Positions 5,646-11,586 of a stretch of 11,586 nt of DNA are shown piece by piece; position 1 is the first letter of the stretch, and the number at the start of each line of letters is the position of its first letter. The DNA lies in the NCBI GenBank assembly GCA_009778415.1, contig WRJV01000279.1, positions 1 through 11,586 on the forward strand, given 5' to 3'. Source of the stretch: Clostridiales bacterium. GTDB lineage: Bacteria > Bacillota > Clostridia > Peptostreptococcales > Anaerovoracaceae. Made by a program: the position numbers and the translations under genes. The notes under the pieces were generated by a model. That model had not been told where the DNA came from, did no database searches, and worked only from the letters and a program-made list of their open reading frames with translations.

Positions 5646-6035
5646 ATGATTGGCAAAAGGTTTTTCTGCATTGTTTTGGCGGCTGCCATGCTGCTCGCTT
5701 CATGCGCAGCAAAAGAAGTGACAAATGACGACGAGGGGGACGATGTCGTAGTTACGACGATAACTGTGCCTGACGTGTATTATGTCACGGCTTTTGACGA
5801 GTACAGGGTATTCGTGAGGGCAGAAGCCAGCACTGACAGCGAAGCATTGCTCACCATCAGCGCAGGCGACAGGAGCGTGCGGCTCAAGGATCTGAGGGAC
5901 AAGAAAGCCGTAGGGGGATACACTTGGTACAAAGTCAAGCTGCCGGACGGCAGCGTTGGTTGGGTGCGCGAGGACGTAGTCGTAGTGGATGACGGGGAAG
6001 CGCCGCCACAAGGCGCAGGAGAGGATGAGCAGTGA
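5646..6035 (+). CDS. SH3-domain lipoprotein
   Basis: A 129-residue predicted lipoprotein. Residues 1-20 form a signal peptide (basic IGKR, hydrophobic core) ending in the lipobox LASC, with C20 as the lipidated cysteine; Ala at +2 fits outer-face membrane attachment. A short acidic linker (NDDEGDD) leads to a bacterial SH3-like domain at about 53-112. It shows the usual layout: YRVFVRAEASTDSEALLTI, then WYKVKLPDGSVGWVRED. Such domains commonly bind cell wall or peptides; the ligand is not predictable here. The ATG at 5646 is chosen because the purine run near 5632-5640 is an excellent RBS and the signal peptide starts here; the frame stays open upstream to 5466 but would bury the signal. The stop is 15 bases from nifZ, so the two are likely cotranscribed. 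The last 14 residues are acidic and Pro/Gly-rich. Confidence 0.85.
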   Translation: MIGKRFFCIVLAAAMLLASCAAKEVTNDDEGDDVVVTTITVPDVYYVTAFDEYRVFVRAEASTDSEALLTISAGDRSVRLKDLRDKKAVGGYTWYKVKLPDGSVGWVREDVVVVDDGEAPPQGAGEDEQ

Positions 6036-6050
6036 GAAGGGAAGCGAAGC

Positions 6051-7217
6051 ATGTTCGTATACCTTGACAACAGTTCGACAACGCGGCAGTACGATGCCGT
6101 AACCGAAAAAATGCTCCGGTTCATGAGGGAAGACTTCGGGAACCCGTCGTCGCTTCACAACATGGGCATGGCGGCCGAAAACGCGCTGAAGAGCGCAAGG
6201 AAGAACGTGGCAAAGGCACTGGGGTGCGGCGAGGAAGAAGTGTTCTTCACGTCCGGGGGGACGGAAGCGGACAACCTCGCTTTATTTGGCGCTGCTTCTG
6301 CAAGGAAGCGTCGCGGCAACAAAATCATAACGTCCGCCGTCGAGCACCCGGCCGTTTTAGAGAGCTGCAAACGGCTTGAGCAGATGGGCTTTGCAGTGGC
6401 GCGCGTCGGAGTGGACGAAAAATGCAGGTTTGACATAAAAGAATTTTATGAAAACATAGACGAAGACACTATTTTAGTTTCGGTCATGCACGTGAACAAC
6501 GAAACCGGGACAATAATGCCGGTTGAAGAGATACAAAGGTCGATAAAAGGGAGGGCTGTGTTCCATACAGACGCAGTCCAATCCTTCGGCAAGCTGCCTC
6601 TTGACACGGTAAAAGCAGGAATAGCAACCGTGAGTGCGCACAAAATCCACGGCCCGAAGGGCTGCGGGGCCATTGCGGTCAGGAAGGGCGCAAGCATTGA
6701 ACCCTGCGCCTTTGGCGGCGGGCAGGAGAAAAACCTGCGGCCTGGGACGGAGAACGTGGCGGCAATAGCCGGGTTTGGGATGGCTGCTGACATTGCGTAC
6801 ACAAACCTTTCCGGCAGGGCAGAGAAAATGCGCCGCGCAAGGCAGCACCTGCTCGACGGGATCAAGGCAGAAATAAATGACGTGAGAATAAACAGCGTGG
6901 AAGAGGCTAGCCTGGCTGGGGAAGCCGGCTTCTGTTCGCCTTCAGTGCTGAACGTGTCATTTTTGGGAACCAGGGGGGAAGTGATCCTCCACGGCCTTGA
7001 GCGCGAGAAAATATACGTTTCGACAGGTGCCGCGTGCTCTTCAAACAAGAAAGGGGGAAGCCGCACCTTGGCTGCCATGGGGCTGACCGACAGGGAAATG
7101 CAAGGTGCGCTGCGTTTCAGCTTCAGCGAGTTCAATACAGTTGACGAGATGGATTATGTTCTGTTAAAATTAAAAAGTGAAGTGGACAGGTTCAGAAAGC
7201 TGGGGAGTTTCAGGTAA
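6051..7217 (+). CDS. nifZ: Cysteine desulfurase, NifZ type (NifS/IscS family)
   Basis: A 388-residue PLP enzyme of fold type I that takes sulfur from L-cysteine as a protein persulfide and releases alanine. The N-terminal YLDNSSTT and FGNPSSLH, the cofactor-contacting H99 in VEHPAV, and the PLP Schiff-base lysine K198 in SAHKIHGPKG are visible. RPGTENVAAIAGFG and the mobile-loop catalytic cysteine C329 in STGAACSS follow. The neighbour decides the subtype: thiI starts on the last base of this stop codon, the arrangement known from Bacillus, where NifZ feeds sulfur to ThiI for 4-thiouridine in tRNA. It is less likely the general Fe-S desulfurase, because no iscU or sufU is adjacent. The RBS is a weak purine stretch, GAAGGGAAGCGAAG, before the ATG. 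Family is sure; dedication to ThiI is inferred from context. Confidence 0.93.
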   Translation: MFVYLDNSSTTRQYDAVTEKMLRFMREDFGNPSSLHNMGMAAENALKSARKNVAKALGCGEEEVFFTSGGTEADNLALFGAASARKRRGNKIITSAVEHPAVLESCKRLEQMGFAVARVGVDEKCRFDIKEFYENIDEDTILVSVMHVNNETGTIMPVEEIQRSIKGRAVFHTDAVQSFGKLPLDTVKAGIATVSAHKIHGPKGCGAIAVRKGASIEPCAFGGGQEKNLRPGTENVAAIAGFGMAADIAYTNLSGRAEKMRRARQHLLDGIKAEINDVRINSVEEASLAGEAGFCSPSVLNVSFLGTRGEVILHGLEREKIYVSTGAACSSNKKGGSRTLAAMGLTDREMQGALRFSFSEFNTVDEMDYVLLKLKSEVDRFRKLGSFR

Positions 7218-8398
7218 TGGATGATAGGAACATTTTCATAACCCGGTACGGGGAAGTAGCTTTAAAGGGCTTGAACAAGCCCTATTTTGAGCGGGTGCTC
7301 GTAGAAGGGGTGCGGAAGGCGACCAGGCAGTTCGGCGACGTTGAAGTCAAGCGGCGCGAAGGGCTGGTCTTTGTGAGGGCGCCGAAAGAGGCAGGCACGG
7401 CGAAAGTGGCCAAAGAAATCTCAAAAGTGTTCGGCGTGGCGTCTGTGAGCCCTGCCGTGGAAACAGAATCAACCCTTGAATCCATCGGCGAGGCGGCTGC
7501 CTTGTACATGCAGAGCCGCATGGAGGAGGGCGCGGCAACATTCAAGATAGAGTCTAAAAGGGCAGACAAGTCTTTCCCGGTGAAGTCGCCGGACATCAGC
7601 AGGATAATCGGCGCGAAAGTGCTGGACGGCTGCCAAGGGCTCAAGGTTGACGTCCATAAGCCGGACTGCCTATTGTTCGTGGACGTCAGAAAGGGCAAAT
7701 CATACATCTACGAGCATAAAATACAGGGGTTCGGAGGGCTCCCGCTTGGAACCAACGGCAAAGGCCTGGTGCTGTTGTCGGGCGGGATAGACAGCCCTGT
7801 GGCGGCGTTCATGATGGCAAAGCGCGGCATGCTGATCGAAGCGGTACACTTCCATTCCTATCCGTACACCAGCGAGAGGGCGCAGCAGAAGGCGGTTGAG
7901 CTGGCGTCCATTCTTTCTGCCTACTGCGGCAGGTTTTTGATGCACATGGTCAACCTGCTGCCCGTGCAGGAGCAGATAGCCCTAAACTGCCCGGAGGAGG
8001 AAATGACCGTCCTCGTGCGGCGTTTCATGATGCGCATAGCTGAGGACATAGCAAAGAAGAGCCAGTGTACCATGCTCATAACCGGGGAGAGCCTTGGGCA
8101 GGTGGCCAGCCAGACAGCCGAGGCCCTTGTGGTGACCGACGCGTCTGTGAGCATGCCAGTCATGCGCCCCCTTATAGCATTGGACAAAGTCGACATAATA
8201 GACAAGGCGAGGGAAATAGGCACTTACGAGACTTCGATACAGCCATACGAAGACTGCTGCACGGTGTTCCTGCCGAAGCACCCTGTCACGAAGCCAAAAC
8301 TCGAAAAAATCCTTCTGTCTGAAAGCAAGCTCGACGCAGAAAGCTTGGCGCGGTGCGCCGTAATGAGCAGAGAAACAGTCAGCATCGGCCAAGGCTGA
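7217..8398 (+). CDS. thiI: tRNA 4-thiouridine synthase ThiI
   Basis: A 393-residue cytosolic enzyme that adenylates U8 of tRNA and replaces its oxygen with sulfur; in many bacteria it also helps make the thiazole of thiamine. The start MDDRNIFITRYGEVALKGLNKPYFE is typical. An N-terminal ferredoxin-like plus THUMP region covers about residues 1-165. The PP-loop SGGIDSPVAAF begins at S188. EDCCTVFLPKHPVTKP near residue 350 carries the cysteines expected at the active site of the ATPase domain. The C-terminal rhodanese domain of the E. coli enzyme is absent, as in Bacillus, so sulfur must come directly from the desulfurase; this agrees with nifZ one base upstream. The ATG overlaps the nifZ TAA by one base, implying coupled translation. 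No convincing terminator follows. Confidence 0.95.
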   Translation: MDDRNIFITRYGEVALKGLNKPYFERVLVEGVRKATRQFGDVEVKRREGLVFVRAPKEAGTAKVAKEISKVFGVASVSPAVETESTLESIGEAAALYMQSRMEEGAATFKIESKRADKSFPVKSPDISRIIGAKVLDGCQGLKVDVHKPDCLLFVDVRKGKSYIYEHKIQGFGGLPLGTNGKGLVLLSGGIDSPVAAFMMAKRGMLIEAVHFHSYPYTSERAQQKAVELASILSAYCGRFLMHMVNLLPVQEQIALNCPEEEMTVLVRRFMMRIAEDIAKKSQCTMLITGESLGQVASQTAEALVVTDASVSMPVMRPLIALDKVDIIDKAREIGTYETSIQPYEDCCTVFLPKHPVTKPKLEKILLSESKLDAESLARCAVMSRETVSIGQG

Positions 8399-8472
8399 CT
8401 GCAACTTTAAGGGGCGTTTCTTAAAAATAGCTTGCAAAACATCAAGAAATGGTGTTTACTAAAATTGTACGC

Positions 8473-8501
8473 ATCTACAAAAAATCATCAGCTAATCTAC
8501 A
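8473..8501 (+). repeat. Three heptamers on an 11-bp period upstream of the bcd promoter
   Basis: ATCTACA stands at 8473-8479 and again at 8495-8501, and ATCATCA (5 of 7 matches) sits exactly between at 8484-8490. All are separated by four bases. The array ends ten bases before the likely -35. Repeats in phase with the helix turn suggest a tandem regulator-binding site. Other than this and the promoter, the 183-base gap before bcd holds only a weak hairpin (8437-8457) without a T tract. Confidence 0.4.
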
Positions 8502-8511
8502 CAAATAATTT

Positions 8512-8540
8512 TTAACAAAGCGGACGTATGGGATTATAGA
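8512..8540 (+). promoter_or_regulatory. Likely promoter of bcd-etfB-etfA
   Basis: TTAACA (8512-8517, five of six matches) is followed after 17 bases by TATAGA (8535-8540, four of six). A start near 8547 falls within the small palindrome GGGTAACCC (8543-8551), which could be an operator but is short. AAGGAGGAG precedes the bcd ATG. The promoter is moderate in quality and not certain. Confidence 0.45.
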
Positions 8541-8581
8541 GAGGGTAACCCGATTATATTTGATGAATAAGGAGGAGTTAC

Positions 8582-9724
8582 ATGAACTTTGTATTGACGA
8601 AGGAGCAGGAATTCGTAAGAAAAATGGTCAGAGACTTCGCAAAAAACGAAGTTGAGCCGATTGCTGCCGAAATTGACAGGGATCACAGGTTCCCAGTTGA
8701 AAACGTGGCAAAAATGTCGAAGCTGGGCATCATGGGCGTGCCTTTCCCGAGAGAGTACGGCGGTGCCGGAGGCGACAACATCTCATACGCGATCACAATA
8801 GAAGAATTGTCCAGGGTGTGCGCTTCAACAGGCGTTATCTGCTCTGCGCATACTTCGCTGTGTTGCTGGCCGATATACAGCTGGGGCACGGAAAAGCAAA
8901 AAAAGAAATACCTGCCGAGGCTCCTGTCCGGGGGCAAGCTGGGGGCGTTCGGGCTGACAGAGGCAAGCGCCGGGACAGACGCCGCAGGCCAGCAGACCAA
9001 GGCGGAAGACAAAGGCGACCACTGGCTCATAAACGGGTCGAAGCTGTTCATCACCAACGGCGGGTACGCCGACATTTTCGTAATATTCGCGATGACTGAC
9101 AAGAAGAAGGGTCCCAAGGGCATCAGCGCGTTCATAGTTGAAAAAGGGTTTGAAGGCTTCTCCGTCGGGAAGACGGAAGACAAGATGGGGATATGCGCGT
9201 CTTCGACCACGGAGCTGATCATGCAGAACTGCAGGGTTCCAAAGGAAAACATACTTGGCGACCCAGGCGACGGGTTTAAAATAGCCATGTCGACACTGAA
9301 CGGCGGGCGCATAGGGATCGCCTCGCAGGCCCTCGGGATCGCCCAGGGCGCGTTCGACGTAACCATCGCATACATGAAAGGCAGGAAGCAGTTCGGGAAG
9401 AAACTGTCGCAGATGGAGGCGCTTCAATTTGACGTGGCGAACATGCGGACGCAGATCGAGGCGGCGAGGCTGATGATATACAGGGCGGTGGACATGAAAG
9501 ACAGGAACCTCAACTACGGCCCTTATTCCGCAATGGCCAAATTATTTGCCGCAGAGACGGCTATGTACGTAACGACGAAAGCCGTGCAGCTCCACGGGGG
9601 GTACGGCTACACGAAGGACTATCCGGTTGAGAGGATGATGAGGGACGCGAAGATAACAGAGATATACGAAGGGACGTCCGAAGTCCAGAAAATCGTTATC
9701 GCGGCAGCTGTATTCGGTAAATAA
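8582..9724 (+). CDS. bcd: Acyl-CoA dehydrogenase, butyryl-CoA dehydrogenase type
   Basis: A 380-residue FAD enzyme of the short-chain acyl-CoA dehydrogenase family, full length. Visible are the N-terminal helical domain, the flavin/substrate beta-domain segment FGLTEASAGTDAAGQQ and LFITNGGYADIFV. The C-terminal domain carries RKQFGKKLSQMEALQFDVA, the FAD-contacting QLHGGYGYTKDYPVERMMRD, and the catalytic base glutamate E363 in IYEGTSEVQ. In anaerobes with this gene order the enzyme runs as a reductase, crotonyl-CoA to butyryl-CoA, accepting electrons from the EtfBA encoded next. The ATG follows a strong AAGGAGGAG site. The bcd-etfB-etfA order is the standard Clostridial unit, but crt, hbd and thl are not in view. 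Another enoyl-CoA substrate, for example acrylyl-CoA or an aryl-enoyl-CoA as with CarC, cannot be excluded from motifs alone. Confidence 0.9.
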   Translation: MNFVLTKEQEFVRKMVRDFAKNEVEPIAAEIDRDHRFPVENVAKMSKLGIMGVPFPREYGGAGGDNISYAITIEELSRVCASTGVICSAHTSLCCWPIYSWGTEKQKKKYLPRLLSGGKLGAFGLTEASAGTDAAGQQTKAEDKGDHWLINGSKLFITNGGYADIFVIFAMTDKKKGPKGISAFIVEKGFEGFSVGKTEDKMGICASSTTELIMQNCRVPKENILGDPGDGFKIAMSTLNGGRIGIASQALGIAQGAFDVTIAYMKGRKQFGKKLSQMEALQFDVANMRTQIEAARLMIYRAVDMKDRNLNYGPYSAMAKLFAAETAMYVTTKAVQLHGGYGYTKDYPVERMMRDAKITEIYEGTSEVQKIVIAAAVFGK

Positions 9725-9741
9725 GAAGGGAGGAACCAAGA

Positions 9742-10551
9742 ATGACATTTAAAATAATCGTATGCGCCAAGCAGGTCCCCGATACGAATGAAATAAAGAT
9801 CGACCCTGTTACGAAGACACTGGTCAGGGAAGGCGTCCCGAGCATACTGAACCCAGACGACGCGAACGCCCTCGAGGAGGCGCTGAAGATGAAGGAGCAG
9901 TATGCAGACACCCATGTTACGGTCATCACCATGGGGCCGCCCCAAGCGAAGGACATGCTGATCGAGTGCCTTGCCATGGGCGCCGACGAAGCGATACTGG
10001 CGTCCGACCGGGCGCTGGGCGGTTCGGACACATGGGCCACTTCCAATGCCCTGGCTGCCGTCATAGAAAGGCTGGGCGGGTACGACCTGATCTTTGCAGG
10101 CCGTCAGGCGATCGACGGGGACACTGCCCAGGTGGGGCCGCAAATCGCGGAGAAATTGGGAATACCGCAGGTTACGTACGTGCAGGAATGCAAGATCGAC
10201 CATGAAATGAAAAACATAACCGTCAAGAGGGCGCTTGAGGACGGGTACGAAGTGATAAAAATCAAAACGCCGTGCATGCTGACTGCCATAAAAGGGCTGA
10301 ACAAGCCCAGGTACATGTCCATCGGCGGGATATTCGATTCCGTGAAAAGGGAAAAGGAGATCAAGACGTGGGGGGCGAAGGAGCTCGGGGTCGACGTGGA
10401 CCATGAAGTCGGGCTCGACGCCTCGCCGACAAACGTGTACCGCTCGTTCACGCCGCTGCCGAAAGGGAAGGGCATAGTGATCAAGGCGGACGGCCAGAAA
10501 GAAACCGCGCAGAAGCTTTTGGTTGGCCTTAAAAGCAGGCATGTTATCTAA
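9742..10551 (+). CDS. etfB: Electron transfer flavoprotein beta subunit
   Basis: A 269-residue EtfB beginning MTFKIIVCAKQVPDTNEIKID, with the family signature VTVITMGPPQAKDMLIECLAMGADEAIL and the FAD-binding stretch AGRQAIDGDTAQVGPQIAEKLG. RYMSIGGIFDS, typical near the C-terminal region, follows. It pairs with EtfA; in bifurcating complexes EtfB holds the flavin that accepts hydride from NADH and splits the electrons between ferredoxin and Bcd. It begins 17 bases after bcd with GGGAGG ahead of the ATG, and ends 15 bases before etfA, so one transcript is likely. Whether this EtfB is of the bifurcating group was judged only by context. Confidence 0.93.
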   Translation: MTFKIIVCAKQVPDTNEIKIDPVTKTLVREGVPSILNPDDANALEEALKMKEQYADTHVTVITMGPPQAKDMLIECLAMGADEAILASDRALGGSDTWATSNALAAVIERLGGYDLIFAGRQAIDGDTAQVGPQIAEKLGIPQVTYVQECKIDHEMKNITVKRALEDGYEVIKIKTPCMLTAIKGLNKPRYMSIGGIFDSVKREKEIKTWGAKELGVDVDHEVGLDASPTNVYRSFTPLPKGKGIVIKADGQKETAQKLLVGLKSRHVI

Positions 10552-10566
10552 GAAGGAGGAGATGAT

Positions 10567-11586
10567 ATGGCGATTCAAGTAGTTAAGAACAGGTGCACGG
10601 GCTGCAGGGCTTGCATGAAAGTGTGCATTTTCAATGCAATAGACGCGGATGGGAAGAAAATTACGATAAACGAACAGTGTACGGCATGCGGCCAGTGCCT
10701 GGTCGCGTGCCCCTTTGACGCAATCGAGAAAACCGACAGCGGCGAGGCCGTGGACCTGAGCGCGTACAAGCACGTGTGGGTGTTTGCAGAGCAGAGGGGC
10801 GGCAAGCTGATGAGCGTGGTGCTTGAACTGATCGGTGAGGGGCACAGGCTGGCGAGGGACATCAGCGACGAAACGAAGGTGTACGCGCTGCTGATCGGCG
10901 ACGGGGTCGAACCGCTGGCAAACGAATGCTACGAATACGGAGCCGACGGCGTCTACCTGATCGAGAACGAACTGCTCAAGAACTATACGACTGACGGGTA
11001 CTCAAAGGTGATGACTGACGCAATCAGGACGTACAAACCGGAGATAGTGCTCATCGGCGCAACCCACGTGGGAAGGGACCTTGCGCCAAGGGTGGCAGCC
11101 AGGCTCAGCACCGGGCTTACGGCGGACTGCACGAAACTGGACGTCAAGGTGTCGAATTACATCGAGTACGCCAACAGCCACACGACGCTGGACACGTCGA
11201 GCCTGGACCCGAACGACCCGAACACCGGCCTTAAGCAGACCCGCCCTGCGTTTGGCGGAAACCTGATGGCCACGATCGTGTGCCCGAGGACCAGGCCGCA
11301 GATGTCTACGGTCAGGCCGGGGGTTATGCAGAAAAGAGAAAGGGTCCCCGGCGCGATGGGGGAGATGATCCGGGTGAAGCACTCGCTTGGCAAGCGCGAC
11401 ATCAGGACGGAAGTGGTTGAAATCGTGAAAACGGCGAAGGAAATGGTGTCGCTTGCAGACGCTGAAATCATCTGTTCGGGCGGCAGGGGCCTCGGCGACG
11501 CGTCGGGGTTCAAGTTGATCGAGCAGTTCGCGGACAAGGTGGGCGGAGTCGTGGGCTCGTCCAGGGCCGCCGTAGACGCCGGGTGG
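10567..11586 (+). CDS. etfA: Electron transfer flavoprotein alpha subunit with N-terminal ferredoxin domain (3' end missing)
   Basis: The frame is open from the ATG at 10567 to the window end, 340 residues, so the C-terminus is cut. AAGGAGGAG precedes the start. Residues 1-58 form a 2[4Fe-4S] ferredoxin: cysteines 10, 13, 16, 20 and 38, 41, 44, 48, each in Cx2Cx2Cx3C spacing. Only the second group is followed by the usual proline. A linker leads to the EtfA domain, starting at YKHVWVFAEQRGGKL, with GATHVGRDLAPRVAARLSTGLTADCT and the FAD-binding SGGRGLGDASGF and GSSRAAVDAGW. EtfA holds the flavin that passes electrons to the partner dehydrogenase. The extra domain is known from CarE and from the lactate dehydrogenase-linked Etf of Acetobacterium woodii, where it is thought to relate to ferredoxin electron flow. 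Here it sits with a Bcd-type enzyme. Confidence 0.94.
   Translation, partial: MAIQVVKNRCTGCRACMKVCIFNAIDADGKKITINEQCTACGQCLVACPFDAIEKTDSGEAVDLSAYKHVWVFAEQRGGKLMSVVLELIGEGHRLARDISDETKVYALLIGDGVEPLANECYEYGADGVYLIENELLKNYTTDGYSKVMTDAIRTYKPEIVLIGATHVGRDLAPRVAARLSTGLTADCTKLDVKVSNYIEYANSHTTLDTSSLDPNDPNTGLKQTRPAFGGNLMATIVCPRTRPQMSTVRPGVMQKRERVPGAMGEMIRVKHSLGKRDIRTEVVEIVKTAKEMVSLADAEIICSGGRGLGDASGFKLIEQFADKVGGVVGSSRAAVDAGW

Noticed and set aside
8437..8457. Hairpin AAACATC / GGTGTTT after thiI
   Set aside because: Seven weak pairs with a wobble, and no T run follows; too poor to call a terminator.
8501..8520. Rex (redox sensor) operator ahead of bcd
   Set aside because: TTAACAA resembles one half-site, but the matching inverted TTGTTAA half is absent.
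8533..8558. Palindrome GGGTAACCC flanked by two ATTATA copies at the presumed bcd start site
   Set aside because: Four-base arms are too short to claim an operator; the repeats may be chance in AT-rich promoter DNA.
9619..10845. Antisense frame of 408 codons across bcd, etfB and etfA
   Set aside because: Crosses three well-identified plus-strand genes and their gaps; composition is that of a shadow frame.

Overview
The window looks like a chromosomal segment from an anaerobic low-to-mid-GC Gram-positive bacterium of the Clostridia. The evidence is the gene content (a Bcd/Etf butyryl-CoA dehydrogenase cluster with a ferredoxin-bearing EtfA, RNase Y, NifZ-type desulfurase with a short ThiI), strong GGAGG-type ribosome binding sites, and heavy use of ATA and AGG codons. 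Family XIII/Anaerovoracaceae-like Clostridia would fit, but that placement is a guess from memory of similar proteins.

Layout. (1) 1-2174, plus strand: the 3' part of a penicillin-binding protein 2 gene (mrdA), then a MinD-like ATPase gene. (2) 2198-3307, minus strand: rodA, convergent with minD. (3) 3308-3439: a compact divergent promoter region in which the rodA and rny -10 boxes overlap. (4) 3440-4999: rny (RNase Y), with an unusual start region, closed by a strong terminator at 5028-5077. (5) 5108-5570: a free-standing unit made of a -10 box with no -35 but with two direct heptamers, a 71-codon unidentified ORF, a GC-rich hairpin/heptamer cluster, and an intrinsic terminator. (6) 5571-8398: a consensus-like promoter, then an SH3-domain lipoprotein gene, nifZ and thiI. 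(7) 8399-8581: a regulatory gap with three heptamers on an 11-bp period and a probable promoter. (8) 8582-11586: bcd, etfB and etfA, with etfA running off the window.

How the parts work together. PBP2 (transpeptidase) and RodA (SEDS glycosyltransferase) are the two halves of the elongation peptidoglycan synthase. A MinD-family ATPase sits beside them, but no minC or minE is visible and the protein lacks the usual C-terminal membrane-targeting helix. NifZ supplies persulfide sulfur to ThiI for 4-thiouridine in tRNA. Bcd with EtfBA would reduce an enoyl-CoA such as crotonyl-CoA with NADH and, if bifurcating, also reduce ferredoxin.

No undescribed multi-gene system is evident. The most interesting items are the apparent ATA start of rny, the overlapping divergent promoters, the orphan 71-aa gene with its own control elements and GC-rich 3' structure, and the ferredoxin-EtfA fusion. 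No tRNA, rRNA, CRISPR array, insertion sequence or phage gene was seen.
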